A DNA stretch of 64,000 nucleotides from an uncultured Oscillospiraceae bacterium (GCA_944385415.1 CALWXC010000003.1:1-64000), one strand, 5' to 3'. Counted from the stretch's first letter, positions 53,112-62,538 are shown. Program-made: numbers and translations. The notes: a model not told the origin generated them from the letters alone.

Positions 53112-53990
53112 TCACTCGATGTTCTGGGTCTGTTCCCGTATCTTTTCCAGTTCCGCCTTGATTTCCACCACCGTGCGGGCCTGTTCCAAATCGTTGCCCT
53201 TGGAGCCGATGGTATTGGCTTCCCGGTTCATCTCCTGCAGCAGAAAATCCAGCTTGCGGCCAATGGCCCCGCCGCCGACGAGCATGTTCTCCAGCTGGGA
53301 CAGGTGGCTTCTCAGCCGCACCGTCTCCTCGTCCACGGCAATTTTATCGGCATAGAGGGCGGCTTCGGCCAGAATGCGGCTTTCGTCGATGTTCTGGTTC
53401 TCCAAAACCTCCTGCATTTTCGCCGTCAGCCGTGCCCGGTATTCGGCCAGGGTGACAGGGCTGCGGGCTTCCACCTGTTCCGTCAGGGACAGGATGGTAC
53501 CGGCGCGGCTGCGCAGATCGGCTTCCAGGGCGGCGCCCTCCCGGGTCCTCATGGCGTCGAAGGCCGCCAGGGCCTCCTGGACCACGGCAATCAAATCCTC
53601 GGTCACCTGCTCCTCATCGGTGTCCGCTTTCTCCACCAAAAACAGGTCCGGCAGTTTGGCCAGACTCGAAACAGAAATATCGTCGGTCACGCCGTAGTCT
53701 GTCACAATGGTCCGCATGGCTGCCAGATATCCCTCCAGCACCGGCCGGTTCAGGGAGATTTCCACAGCGCTTGTCCCACAGTTAGTAATGGAAAAAAACA
53801 CATCCACCTTGCCGCGGCTGATGGACGATTTGACCGCCTGCTTCACCGCCTCCTCGGCAAAGGAATAGAGCCGGGGCAGCTTGATATTACAATCCAGATA
53901 CCGGTTGTTTACCGACCGGATTTCCACGGAAATCTCCCGGCCATTCCGGGTTTCCACGGCCCGGCCATAGCCCGTCATACTTTTGATCAA
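53112..53990 (-). CDS. yicC: YicC family endoribonuclease-type protein
   Basis: The 292-aa protein starts IKSMTGYGRA, the family signature, and ends with the DUF1732 part (NREANTIGSKGND). Some family members have RNase activity. The TTG at 53990 is chosen for AAGGAGGG six bases upstream; the ATG three codons later lacks its own RBS. Confidence 0.93.
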   Translation of the reverse strand: MIKSMTGYGRAVETRNGREISVEIRSVNNRYLDCNIKLPRLYSFAEEAVKQAVKSSISRGKVDVFFSITNCGTSAVEISLNRPVLEGYLAAMRTIVTDYGVTDDISVSSLAKLPDLFLVEKADTDEEQVTEDLIAVVQEALAAFDAMRTREGAALEADLRSRAGTILSLTEQVEARSPVTLAEYRARLTAKMQEVLENQNIDESRILAEAALYADKIAVDEETVRLRSHLSQLENMLVGGGAIGRKLDFLLQEMNREANTIGSKGNDLEQARTVVEIKAELEKIREQTQNIE

Positions 53991-54033
53991 CGCGATCCCT
54001 CCTTGGGTCCTCGTTCTAATTTCCATTGGTTTC

Positions 54034-54066
54034 GATCACCACGACGGATGGACCGCCGTGGTGATC
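54034..54066. other. Hairpin between cdaR and yicC
   Basis: A perfect 10-bp arm pair (54034-54043 with 54057-54066) extends inward with one bulge. No T run follows. It could lower read-through from cdaA-cdaR into yicC. Confidence 0.5.
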
Positions 54067-54075
54067 AAATGATTC

Positions 54076-55314
54076 CTATTCCTTTACCAGCGAGACAGCC
54101 GCGCTGTACTGGCCGATGGCCGCCACAGAGCCGTCGCCGCTGACCTCGATGGTCACCGGTACACTCTGGGTACCCTCCCGCAGACTGGACGCGTCAATCA
54201 CTGCCCAAACGTCATCTTCCGTCAACTGGTTGACTTCGTCGATGGGTCCGCGGACCGTCACCGTCAGCTGCATGGTCATGACATTGACCTCGTAGCCCTC
54301 CGGCTCGTTGGCCGTGATGATATCGGTAACCTTCATGGTCTTGCTGGCAATCCGCGACGTATTGACGCTGATATCCACAAAGACGCTCTCCAGCTCCGTC
54401 ACGTTGACCAGTCCATTGGGCAGCGTCACCGGCATATCCTGGGCAATGGGGTCGATCAGCTGTGCCAGGTCCACCTGTGTGATCGTCAGTTGGTTGGTCT
54501 TCTCCAGAACCTCCGGCTCTCCGGCCACAGTGATGGTCTGCGGGTCACAGCTCCAAATCATATCGTTTTTCGTGACGCCGCCGCCGTCCAGGAACTCCAC
54601 CACAACGGGGATTTCCTTCATCTGCAAAATGGGCTGCCGGACTTCGATGGAATTGACCGCCACACCGTTGGCGCTGATGGTGATATTGGAGCTGTCCACC
54701 GCCTCGCCGTTGTCATCAATCAGTGTGACCGGGCAGGACTGGAGCACCGTCTGGGACAGATTATCCTGCTGCAAAATCACTTGGGCATAGCTGACCTGAC
54801 TGATCAGGGACTCTGGGCCCTCCAACAACACTTCGTTGGGGCTGCACTCCATACTGGCGGCGTAATAGCCCTCCTGAACAGTACCGTCCAGAATGCCCCG
54901 CACAGAGACCGTTTTGGACGAGAACCGCTCCACAGTAAATGTGACAGATTGCGGCGTGCCGTTCAACTTCACATCGCTGTTGGATACGCCGCTGGGAAAG
55001 GATACGCTGTAATCCATGGTGTACGTTCCCGGCTCTTTGATGCGGGACACATCCACCGTCAGTACAATATTGGTGGCCGACAGCTTTTGCAGGGTGGACC
55101 GGCTACAGGTCACCCGAAGATTCACGGTGGTATCCGCGCCTTCGGTGATGACCAAATTGGAGTCAGCCCGGATTTGGTCAGCGCCGTAGAACGTGACGGC
55201 CACATCGTTGATGGGCTCGTTGCTGACCTCCTGGTTGACCACCGTCACCACATAGATCCACAGGCAGAGGGACGCCAGCAGGGCCACCGCCATGGATACC
55301 AGTTTGCTCTTCAT
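54076..55314 (-). CDS. cdaR: YbbR-domain protein, regulator of CdaA
   Basis: The 412-aa protein has an N-terminal membrane anchor (about 5-24) and an extracytoplasmic part made of repeated YbbR domains. In other Bacillota CdaR binds the diadenylate cyclase CdaA in the membrane and modulates it. It overlaps the cdaA stop by 4 bp. No glmM follows, unlike in B. subtilis. Confidence 0.92.
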   Translation of the reverse strand: MKSKLVSMAVALLASLCLWIYVVTVVNQEVSNEPINDVAVTFYGADQIRADSNLVITEGADTTVNLRVTCSRSTLQKLSATNIVLTVDVSRIKEPGTYTMDYSVSFPSGVSNSDVKLNGTPQSVTFTVERFSSKTVSVRGILDGTVQEGYYAASMECSPNEVLLEGPESLISQVSYAQVILQQDNLSQTVLQSCPVTLIDDNGEAVDSSNITISANGVAVNSIEVRQPILQMKEIPVVVEFLDGGGVTKNDMIWSCDPQTITVAGEPEVLEKTNQLTITQVDLAQLIDPIAQDMPVTLPNGLVNVTELESVFVDISVNTSRIASKTMKVTDIITANEPEGYEVNVMTMQLTVTVRGPIDEVNQLTEDDVWAVIDASSLREGTQSVPVTIEVSGDGSVAAIGQYSAAVSLVKE

Positions 55315-56174
55315 AGTTTCCCACCTTTTTGGGTCAGTTGACCCAGAATGCGCTGGTAGAAGCGCACGGGCTTGGATTCCTCCTTGACGGTAACCAGCTC
55401 ATTGACCAGCAGACGTTCCAGCGTCTTGGCGGCCAGATGGCGTTTGAGCATACCGCCCACAGCCACAGAGATGGTGCCCGTCTCCTCCGAGACGATGACC
55501 ACCACGGCATCCGACGCCTCACTCATACCGATGCCCGCCCGGTGGCGGGTGCCCAGGTCACTGCTGAGATGGGTATTTTCCGACAGCGGCAGCACGCAGC
55601 CGGCAGCCGCAATGCGGGACTGCCGGATGATCAGTGCGCCGTCATGAAGGGCCGCTTTGGGGAAAAAGATATTGCGCAGCAGTTCATCGGAGACTGCGGC
55701 ATCCAGCACGGTGCCGGTTTTAAAGTATTCATCCAGCAGGATGTTCCGCTCAAATACAATCAGTGCGCCGGTGCGGGTCTTGGACATCTTCTCACAGGCC
55801 GTGACCACGGCGGCAATGGCCGCACTGGCCGGGCGGGCTTCCTGTTTGCCGCCCAATAGCTCCTTGACAGACCGGCTGCCCACCTTCTCCAGAAACAGAC
55901 GCAGTTCCGGCTGGAACATGATCACCAGCGCAATAAAGCCCAGTTCCAGAATGCGGTTCAAAATAAAGTACAGCGCATACATGTGGAACAGGCTGGTAAG
56001 CCAGGTGACCAGCAACAGCAGAACGATGCTCTTGGCGATCCGGGACGCCCGGGTGGAGCGGATCATGGTGATGCCCTTATAGAACAGGAACGCCACCACC
56101 AGGATATCCAGCACATCGGTGAATTTCATTGTAAAGAGTGACGTCAGAATGCTGTTGAACAGCGCACTTGGCAT
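55311..56174 (-). CDS. cdaA: Diadenylate cyclase CdaA
   Basis: Makes c-di-AMP from two ATP at the membrane. The 287-aa protein has three N-terminal membrane segments (about 20-38, 47-62, 66-87), a coiled linker and the DAC domain. The catalytic DGA (178-180) and RHR (210-212) motifs are both intact. The ATG at 56174 is chosen for GAAGGG upstream; a TTG six codons earlier overlaps the RBS. Confidence 0.96.
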   Translation of the reverse strand: MPSALFNSILTSLFTMKFTDVLDILVVAFLFYKGITMIRSTRASRIAKSIVLLLLVTWLTSLFHMYALYFILNRILELGFIALVIMFQPELRLFLEKVGSRSVKELLGGKQEARPASAAIAAVVTACEKMSKTRTGALIVFERNILLDEYFKTGTVLDAAVSDELLRNIFFPKAALHDGALIIRQSRIAAAGCVLPLSENTHLSSDLGTRHRAGIGMSEASDAVVVIVSEETGTISVAVGGMLKRHLAAKTLERLLVNELVTVKEESKPVRFYQRILGQLTQKGGKL

Positions 56175-56219
56175 ACTACACCCTTCTTCCAAAATTGCGA
56201 TACAAGCATTATTTTGTTA

Positions 56220-56248
56220 ATTATACCGTAAACCGCTGCCAATAGCAA
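56220..56248 (-). promoter_or_regulatory. Promoter for cdaA-cdaR
   Basis: TTGCTA (56243-56248) and a perfect TATAAT (56220-56225) are spaced by 17 bp on the minus strand, about 45 bp before the start. Confidence 0.75.
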
Positions 56249-56273
56249 GTGGAATCCGGCAAGATTTTGGGAG

Positions 56274-57386
56274 TTATGCAAAACTTTTCAGCCTTTCCAC
56301 AACTTCCAGCGTCCGAATGATCTCCGTCTCTGTGGTAAACGCCGACAGGCTGAACCGGACGGTTCCGCCCTCCAGCGTCCCGGCACTTTCATGGGCCAGG
56401 GGTGCGCAGTGCAGCCCCGCCCGCACGGCAATGCCCTCCTCGGCCAGATGTTGGGCCGCCGTTTCGCTGTCCAGATTCTGCAGCACCGCGGAGACCACAT
56501 TGGCCTGGGGGCTGCCGGTAAACACCCGCACATGGTCCATGGATGCCAGGCCGCGGCAAAGCTGCCGGGTCAGCTGTTCCTCCCGGCTTCGGCGCGTCCT
56601 GCCGTCCTCCTGCCGCAGATACGTCAGCCCTGCCAGCAGGCCGCAGATACCCGGCATATTGTGGGTGCCCGCCTCAGCCCGTTCCGGCAGCTCCTCCGGC
56701 ATGGTCCACTGACGGGACAGCACGCCGGTGCCCCCTTCCATCAAGGGCTGAGGCACCTGTCCGCAGAGAAGAATGCCGGTGCCCTGGGGGCCGTACAGTC
56801 CCTTGTGGCCGGGCATGGCCACATAGGCCGCCTGCCACCCTTTCAGAGAAACCGGCAGCAGCCCCGCCGACTGGGACGCGTCCACGATCAGCGGTACGCC
56901 CCGCTCCCGGCACAGGGCGGCAATCCGTTCCACCGGCAGCTGATAGCCGAACACATTGGACACATGGGTGCAGACCACCGCCTTGACCTCCGGCGTCAGG
57001 GATGCGGCGAAAGCCGCCACAGTATCCTCCGGGTCGAAAAGCCGCCGTCCGCAGATGCGCAATTTTGCCCCCAGTGCATACAGAGGCCGCAACACGGCGT
57101 TGTGCTCAAAGCCGGACAGCAGCACCACATCGCCGGGGTGTACCAGACTTTTGATGGCAATATTCAGTCCATGGGTGGCGTTCATGGTGAACACCACCTG
57201 TTCCGGTTCCGCGTCAAACAGCTGCGCCGCCGCCGATCTGGCCCGGTACAGCACGTCGGCGGCCTCCATGGCCGCCGGATGGCCGCCGCGGCCCGGTGAC
57301 GCCAGATGCTCCAGCGCATAGGCAACGGCCTCCCGGACCTGGGGCGGCTTTTGCAGCGTTGTGGCCGCGTTGTCGAGATAAATCAC
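56274..57386 (-). CDS. Cysteine desulfurase-like class V aminotransferase
   Basis: PLP enzyme of the NifS/SufS group, expected to release sulfur (or selenium) from cysteine. The 370-aa product starts IYLDNAATT, with PLP lysine K195 (MPGHKGLYG) and a candidate acceptor Cys in GLHCAPL. The GTG at 57386 is chosen because GGGAGG precedes it. The frame is open for 80 more codons, but these are the shadow of the overlapping DUF3343 gene. The start and stop overlap by 4 bp, so translation is coupled to DUF3343. Confidence 0.93.
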   Translation of the reverse strand: MIYLDNAATTLQKPPQVREAVAYALEHLASPGRGGHPAAMEAADVLYRARSAAAQLFDAEPEQVVFTMNATHGLNIAIKSLVHPGDVVLLSGFEHNAVLRPLYALGAKLRICGRRLFDPEDTVAAFAASLTPEVKAVVCTHVSNVFGYQLPVERIAALCRERGVPLIVDASQSAGLLPVSLKGWQAAYVAMPGHKGLYGPQGTGILLCGQVPQPLMEGGTGVLSRQWTMPEELPERAEAGTHNMPGICGLLAGLTYLRQEDGRTRRSREEQLTRQLCRGLASMDHVRVFTGSPQANVVSAVLQNLDSETAAQHLAEEGIAVRAGLHCAPLAHESAGTLEGGTVRFSLSAFTTETEIIRTLEVVERLKSFA

Positions 57387-57634
57387 AGAAACACCTCCCG
57401 ATGGACGCCATTTTCCACGGTGTAGAGCCGCCCGAAGTCCACATGGTTCTGCCGCAGCACCGACACCGCCCCTGCCAGCGACTCCCGCCGCAGGGCCAGC
57501 ATATAGCCGCAGCCCCGGTCTGCCAACGCCGCCGGAAGCCGCTGCAAACGGCACGGAATGCCCGAATAATCCAAAAGCTCCGCCCCCCGCTGGGCCCGCG
57601 TGATGGTGCGGAACGCAATCATACAATCATACAT
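57383..57634 (-). CDS. DUF3343 protein (putative Se/S carrier)
   Basis: An 83-aa single-domain protein. The family is described as a putative selenium/sulfur carrier. It starts MYDCMIAFRT and contains one more Cys pair (CRLQ..., CGYML). Its stop overlaps the desulfurase start, suggesting the two proteins act together. No selD or yedF is within the window. Confidence 0.88.
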   Translation of the reverse strand: MYDCMIAFRTITRAQRGAELLDYSGIPCRLQRLPAALADRGCGYMLALRRESLAGAVSVLRQNHVDFGRLYTVENGVHREVFL

Positions 57635-57730
57635 GGTATTTCCCTCCCCACCAATCTATGCGGCCGTCCGGCGCTTTGTCGAAATTTCCCGTTTGAATTC
57701 ACAGTTTCTTCATATTTTTTTGAAAATCGG

Positions 57731-57758
57731 TTGACAAGGTTCCGGAATTGCTTATAAT
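57731..57758 (+). promoter_or_regulatory. Consensus promoter for the lysine riboswitch transcript
   Basis: Perfect TTGACA (57731-57736) and perfect TATAAT (57753-57758) with a 16-bp spacer, about 17 bp before the aptamer. Confidence 0.88.
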
Positions 57759-57774
57759 AGAGGGCAAATAGCCA

Positions 57775-57947
57775 ATGATAGAGGTGCGAACTGCAAGAGT
57801 ACATCCCATGGCCGCAGGCAAATCCGGCGGGATGGAAAGGGCTGTTCGCCGAAGGGTGCCAGCCGGTCTGCCTGCCGGGTGTTCCCTGGGCCGTCGGAAA
57901 ACATCCGCCGGACTGTCACGAAAGTGGAGCGCTGTCATGCCATAGGA
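57775..57947 (+). ncRNA. Lysine riboswitch (L-box)
   Basis: Conserved L-box blocks occur in order: GATAGAGGTGCGAACTGCAA then GAGTA, GATGGAAAGGGCTGTT then CGCCGAAGG, a GC-rich helix series, and the closing GTCACGAAAGTGGAGCGCT. It is followed by a terminator and a NhaC-family gene. This links that transporter to lysine, as known for the LysW group. Confidence 0.93.
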
Positions 57948-57969
57948 GTTCCGGCTGTCTGGAACCGTC

Positions 57970-58008
57970 TGTCATGGTCCGTCTCCCGAACCATGGCATT
58001 TTTATTTT
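57970..58008 (+). terminator. Terminator of the lysine riboswitch
   Basis: A 9-bp stem with one G-U pair (57970-57978 with 57990-57998) is followed by TTTTTATTTTTT and then the GGAGG of the transporter. It should form when lysine is bound. Confidence 0.85.
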
Positions 58009-58022
58009 TTGGAGGATATCCT

Positions 58023-59759
58023 ATGAATTTGCGAAACCGGAGGCCGCTGGTCTCCCTGCTGATGGTGGTCATGATTCTGGCCGCTCTGACCATTGCCGTC
58101 ATGGCCGCCGGTCAGCCGGCCACCAACCTGATCCAGTGTCCCGACTGCGGCGGCTCCACGGCCTGCATGACCTGTTACGGTCTGGACCCGTCCTGTGCCG
58201 ACTGCGCCGGAACTAATGTCTGCGCCACCTGCGGCGGTATGGGTCAAATTGATTCCCCCAGCAACTACTACAATACCATTTGGGCTCTGCTGCCCCCGAT
58301 CATTGCCATCACCCTGGCGCTGATCACCAAGGAGGTTTATTCCTCCCTGTTCATCGGTATTCTGGCTGGCGGCCTGCTGTACTCCAACTTCGATTTTGAA
58401 GGGACCGTGCTCCATGTCTTTGAAGACGGCATCGTTTCGGTGCTGTCCAGTTCTTCTAATGTAGGTATCCTCGTCTTCCTGGTGATTTTGGGCGCCATGG
58501 TCAGTCTGATGAACAAGGCCGGCGGCAGCGCCGCTTTCGGCCGCTGGGCGCAAAAGCGCATCAAAAGCCGCACCGGCGCTCAACTGGCCACCGTCATACT
58601 CGGCGTGCTGATCTTCATTGATGATTACTTTAACTGCCTGACCGTTGGTTCCGTCATGCGGCCGGTCACCGACAAGCATCAGGTATCCCGGGCCAAGCTG
58701 TCCTATCTGATTGACGCTACCGCCGCCCCCGTCTGTATCATCGCCCCCATCTCCTCCTGGGCTGCCGCCGTATCCGGCTTTGTAGAGGACGGCTCCGGTC
58801 TCTCCCTGTTCATCCAGGCCATTCCCTACAATTTCTATGCGCTGCTGACCATTGTCATGATGGTGGGACTGGTGGTCCTCAAGGCCGATTTCGGTCCCAT
58901 GGCCCGCCATGAACGCAACGCCATCGAACGGGGCGACGTGTTCTCCGGCTCCAATCCCTACGCCACGGAGAAGGAGCTGTATGTGAACCCCAAGGGCCGC
59001 GTTATTGATTTGGTTTTCCCCATCGCTTCCCTCATTGTCTGCTGCGTCATCGGCATGATCTATTCCGGTGGCTTCTTCTCTGGCGAAAGCTTTGTAGACG
59101 CCTTTTCCGGTTCCGACGCCTCTGTGGGTCTGATGCTGGGCTCCGCCTTTGCCATGGTGCTGACCTTCGTCTTCTACCTGTGCCGCCGGGCCATGACCTT
59201 CCGTGACATGATGGACTGCATCCCCGAGGGCTTCAAGGCCATGGTCCCGGCCATTCTGATTCTGACCTTTGCCTGGTCCCTGAAAGCCATGACCGATTCT
59301 CTCGGCGCCGGTGTCTTCGTTGCCACCGCCGTCAAGAGCTCCGCCGCCGGATTCCAGGCGCTGCTCCCCGCCATTGTCTTTGTCATCGGCGCGTTTCTGG
59401 CCTTTGCCACCGGCACCAGCTGGGGTACCTTCGGCATCCTGATTCCCATCACCTTGGACGTCTTTGATCTGTCCACGCCCATGGGCATCATCTGTGTGTC
59501 CGCCTGCATGGCCGGTGCTGTCTGCGGCGACCACTGCTCCCCCATTTCCGACACCACCATTATGGCGTCCGCCGGCGCCCAGTGTGACCATGTAAACCAT
59601 GTGTCCACCCAGCTGCCCTACGCCATCACCGCCGCCGCAGTCTCCTTTGTGACGTATATCCTGGCCGGTTTCATCCAAAACGCCTGGATTTGTCTGCCCA
59701 TCGGCATTGTGCTGATGCTAGGTACACTGCTGGTCATCAAGCGGGTCGCAAAAAAATAA
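58023..59759 (+). CDS. NhaC-family antiporter/lysine transporter with CxxC-rich domain
   Basis: The 578-aa polytopic membrane protein is of the NhaC superfamily (many hydrophobic helices from residue 84 on; TGTSWGTFGI near the end). The lysine riboswitch makes lysine or a cation/lysine exchange the likely substrate. Between the first hydrophobic segment (about 9-30) and the main body lies a segment with four CxxC pairs (C39/C42, C48/C51, C58/C61, C67/C70). They are spaced like the DnaJ-type zinc domain. I do not know this from standard NhaC proteins. The ATG at 58023 follows GGAGG. Confidence 0.88.
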   Translation: MNLRNRRPLVSLLMVVMILAALTIAVMAAGQPATNLIQCPDCGGSTACMTCYGLDPSCADCAGTNVCATCGGMGQIDSPSNYYNTIWALLPPIIAITLALITKEVYSSLFIGILAGGLLYSNFDFEGTVLHVFEDGIVSVLSSSSNVGILVFLVILGAMVSLMNKAGGSAAFGRWAQKRIKSRTGAQLATVILGVLIFIDDYFNCLTVGSVMRPVTDKHQVSRAKLSYLIDATAAPVCIIAPISSWAAAVSGFVEDGSGLSLFIQAIPYNFYALLTIVMMVGLVVLKADFGPMARHERNAIERGDVFSGSNPYATEKELYVNPKGRVIDLVFPIASLIVCCVIGMIYSGGFFSGESFVDAFSGSDASVGLMLGSAFAMVLTFVFYLCRRAMTFRDMMDCIPEGFKAMVPAILILTFAWSLKAMTDSLGAGVFVATAVKSSAAGFQALLPAIVFVIGAFLAFATGTSWGTFGILIPITLDVFDLSTPMGIICVSACMAGAVCGDHCSPISDTTIMASAGAQCDHVNHVSTQLPYAITAAAVSFVTYILAGFIQNAWICLPIGIVLMLGTLLVIKRVAKK

Positions 59760-59771
59760 TACTGCAAAGCC

Positions 59772-59803
59772 AAAAGGACCGATGCGCGGGCATCGGTCCT
59801 TTT
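59772..59803. terminator. Bidirectional terminator between the NhaC gene and ispF
   Basis: A perfect 14-bp stem (59772-59785 with 59790-59803) with A and T runs at its base, between convergent genes. Confidence 0.93.
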
Positions 59804-59812
59804 CCTGTTTCT

Positions 59813-60289
59813 TTATTTGCTCTGTTCCAGCATACAGACGGCGTGGGCGGCGATGCCGTCGCCGGTACCGGTGAAGCCCATGCCCTCTTCCGTGGTGGCC
59901 TTGATATTGACCCGGCCCTCGGGGATATTCAGTATCTGGGCAATATTCTGCACCATCTGCGGAATGTGGGGCGCCAGTTTGGGCTGCTGCGCCACAATGG
60001 TGGCGTCAATGTTGCCCACAGTCCAGCCCCGGCCCAGCAGGTGCTTGCCCACATACTCCAGCAGCGTCAGACTGGAAATTCCCTTGTACTGGGGGTCTGT
60101 GTCGGGGAACAGCTTGCCGATGTCTCCGGCTGCCGCCGCGCCCAACAGAGCGTCCATAATGGCATGGACCACCACGTCGGCGTCGGAGTGGCCATCCAAT
60201 CCCATCTCATAGGGGATTTCCACACCGCCTAAAATCAGTTTTCTTCCCTTCACCAGCCGGTGAACGTCATAACCGTGTCCGATTCTCAT
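59813..60289 (-). CDS. ispF: 2-C-methyl-D-erythritol 2,4-cyclodiphosphate synthase
   Basis: Fifth step of the MEP isoprenoid pathway. The 158-aa protein has the metal-site start RIGHGYDVH and [11 protein letters not shown], with [10 protein letters not shown] near the end. It overlaps ispD by 4 bp. Confidence 0.97.
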   Translation of the reverse strand: MRIGHGYDVHRLVKGRKLILGGVEIPYEMGLDGHSDADVVVHAIMDALLGAAAAGDIGKLFPDTDPQYKGISSLTLLEYVGKHLLGRGWTVGNIDATIVAQQPKLAPHIPQMVQNIAQILNIPEGRVNIKATTEEGMGFTGTGDGIAAHAVCMLEQSK

Positions 60290-61011
60290 GGTTGCTCTCT
60301 CCTTTTCAGAACTGCCTGCGCCACCACCAAGTCCATGGGGGTGGTGATTTTCAGATTTTCCTCGCTGCCCTCGGTCAGATGGACCTGCATCCCCAGCCGT
60401 TCCGCGGCGGAACAGTCATCGGTCAAAGGCGCGTCATCTTCCAATGCTTTGTACAGTGCGCCGCGGATAAAATCCAGGTCAAAAATCTGCGGCGTTTGGA
60501 TGGCTACTAGCCGGCTGCGGTCCGGTGTGGCGGCAATGACGCCGTCGCCGGTGACCTTGATGGTGTCTTTGACCGGCACCGCCGGGGCTGCCGCGCCGGT
60601 GCGTTCCGCCTTGGCGATGGTCTCCAACAGAATTTCCTGGGTGACCAGAGGACGGGCGCCATCATGGATAGCCGCCAGGCCCTCCCGCTGCGCCAGGGCA
60701 TCCAGGCCCCGCAGCACCGACCGGGTCCGGTCGCTGCCGCCGCTGAGCACCTGCTGGACCTTGGTCATCTGGTGGTCCCGGCACAGCTGCTCCACCGGTG
60801 CAATCAGATCCTCCCGGGTGACCACCACCACCGTATCCACCCGCTCACACATCTCGAAGGCCTCCAGCGTGTGCAGCAGAACGGGCTTTCCGTTGAGGTC
60901 AGCCAAGACCTTGTCGATGCCCTGCATGCGGGACGCCGACCCTGCTGCCACAATGACGACAGCGCAAGGCATGGGGTCCGTCTTCCGATGTTTTTTCCGT
61001 CCCAGTTCCAT
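60286..61011 (-). CDS. ispD: 2-C-methyl-D-erythritol 4-phosphate cytidylyltransferase
   Basis: Third step of the MEP pathway. The 241-aa product has the CTP-binding [13 protein letters not shown]-type loop after a basic N-terminal extension, and HDGARPLV in the middle. The ATG at 61011 follows GGAG and lies 1 bp after the murD stop; a second ATG at codon 14 would also fit. Confidence 0.95.
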   Translation of the reverse strand: MELGRKKHRKTDPMPCAVVIVAAGSASRMQGIDKVLADLNGKPVLLHTLEAFEMCERVDTVVVVTREDLIAPVEQLCRDHQMTKVQQVLSGGSDRTRSVLRGLDALAQREGLAAIHDGARPLVTQEILLETIAKAERTGAAAPAVPVKDTIKVTGDGVIAATPDRSRLVAIQTPQIFDLDFIRGALYKALEDDAPLTDDCSAAERLGMQVHLTEGSEENLKITTPMDLVVAQAVLKRREQP

Positions 61012-61012
61012 A

Positions 61013-62395
61013 TCAAAGCTCCATAACCGTCTGTTTAAACGCGTTGCCCCGGACCATAAAGTTGCGGAAGTGGTCAAAGGACGCGCTGGCCGGGGACAGC
61101 ATCACCACGTCGCCAGGCTGTGCCGCCCGGGCCGCCGTGCGGATGGCGTCGTAAAAATCCGCTTCCTCCAGAATCTCCGGAGAACCGGGGACATAATTGG
61201 CCGCCTGTTCCACTGCGGCCCGGATTTTCGGCGCGGTAGCGCCGGTGAGGACCAGCGTCTTCACATGGTCCACAATCTCCGGTCCCAAATCGTCATAGGG
61301 AATGTGTTTATCATAGCCGCCGGCAATCAGAATGATTTTCTGCTCAAAACTCCGCAGGCCCGCACGGGTCCGGGACGGGCTGGACGCGATGGAATCATTA
61401 TAAAATTTTACGCCGTCCTTGACCCGTACCAGTTCAATGCGATGCTCCACGCCGCCGAAGTTTCGGGCCACATGACGGATATCCTCGTCGGAGGCCAGCC
61501 CCTCCACGGCGCAGATGGCCGCCATATAGTTCTCCACGTTATGAATGCCCGGCAGGAAGATCTCCGACTGCTCCAGAATCTTTTCCGGTGGCTCACCACA
61601 GCGCCAAATGACGCCGTCTTCCAGGTACACGCCCCGCTGGGGACGGGTACGGCGGGAAAATTCCAGCACCGTTCCTTTCGCCTTGGGTGCAAAGCTATGG
61701 GTGATCTCATTATCCCGGTTCAAAACCACCGTATCCCCAGCGGTCTGATGGAGGTAGATATTCTCCTTGGCCGCCACATATTCCGCCATATCCTTATGTA
61801 CATCCAAATGGTTAGGGGCCAGATTGGTCAGAACGGCCACCTTGGGACTGTGCTCCATGTCCATCAGCTGGAAGGAACTGAGCTCCACCACCGCCACGTC
61901 CGCTGGGCTCATCTCCCCTGCTTTGGGCAGCAGCGGTTGGCCGATATTGCCGCCCACCCATACGGTGCGTCCTGCCCGCTTGAGAATCTCTGCAATCAGC
62001 GTCGTGGTGGTGGTTTTTCCGTCAGAACCGGTAACGGCAATAATGGTACAGGGGCAGACCTGGAAGAATGCCTCCATCTCCGAGGTCATGACCATGCCCC
62101 GCCGCCGCATATCCACCAGCTGCGGCCGGTTGGGATGCAGGCCTGGCGTGCGGAACACCACATCAGCCGTGACGTTTTCCAGGTAGTCCGGCCCCAGCTG
62201 TAACTGCAATCCCTGCTGCTCCAGCTCCAACACCTCCGGCTCCAGCTGGTCCCGCTGGGCCATATCGCAGCCCAGGACCTGGGCGCCGTGGGCCAGCAGC
62301 AGCCGCACCAGAGGCCGGTTGCTGACGCCCAAGCCCAGGACGGCCACCCGTTTGCCCCGCAGCGCCTCAAAATAGCGTTCCATTCGCTCGTTCAT
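61013..62395 (-). CDS. murD: UDP-N-acetylmuramoyl-L-alanine-D-glutamate ligase
   Basis: Adds D-glutamate to the peptidoglycan precursor in the cytoplasm. The 460-aa Mur ligase has an N-terminal Rossmann domain (VAVLGLGVSN), the ATP loop VTGSDGKTTTT and later FYNDSIASSP. The ATG at 62395 is set by GGAGAGGAG upstream. It heads murD-ispD-ispF. Confidence 0.96.
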   Translation of the reverse strand: MNERMERYFEALRGKRVAVLGLGVSNRPLVRLLLAHGAQVLGCDMAQRDQLEPEVLELEQQGLQLQLGPDYLENVTADVVFRTPGLHPNRPQLVDMRRRGMVMTSEMEAFFQVCPCTIIAVTGSDGKTTTTTLIAEILKRAGRTVWVGGNIGQPLLPKAGEMSPADVAVVELSSFQLMDMEHSPKVAVLTNLAPNHLDVHKDMAEYVAAKENIYLHQTAGDTVVLNRDNEITHSFAPKAKGTVLEFSRRTRPQRGVYLEDGVIWRCGEPPEKILEQSEIFLPGIHNVENYMAAICAVEGLASDEDIRHVARNFGGVEHRIELVRVKDGVKFYNDSIASSPSRTRAGLRSFEQKIILIAGGYDKHIPYDDLGPEIVDHVKTLVLTGATAPKIRAAVEQAANYVPGSPEILEEADFYDAIRTAARAAQPGDVVMLSPASASFDHFRNFMVRGNAFKQTVMEL

Positions 62396-62503
62396 GGCAG
62401 TTCTCCTCTCCAGGTTCCAAAAAAACCGCGGCCCGCTTCGGCATCGTGGCCGCGGACCCATTCCAAACCATTATATCTATCTTTTCTTTTTTTTGCAACC
62501 GAT

Positions 62504-62532
62504 TTGACATTTCTCTTGAAATCCGTTAGAAT
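62504..62532 (+). promoter_or_regulatory. Promoter for rnpB
   Basis: A perfect TTGACA (62504-62509) and TAGAAT (62527-62532) are spaced by 17 bp, placing the start at the first base pairs of helix P1. It is divergent from murD. Confidence 0.85.
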
Positions 62533-62538
62533 AACTGG

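Noticed and set aside
56274-57626. Longer N-terminus for the cysteine desulfurase
   Set aside because: The extra 80 codons are out-of-frame DUF3343 coding sequence; a GTG with RBS starts directly at the family N-terminus.
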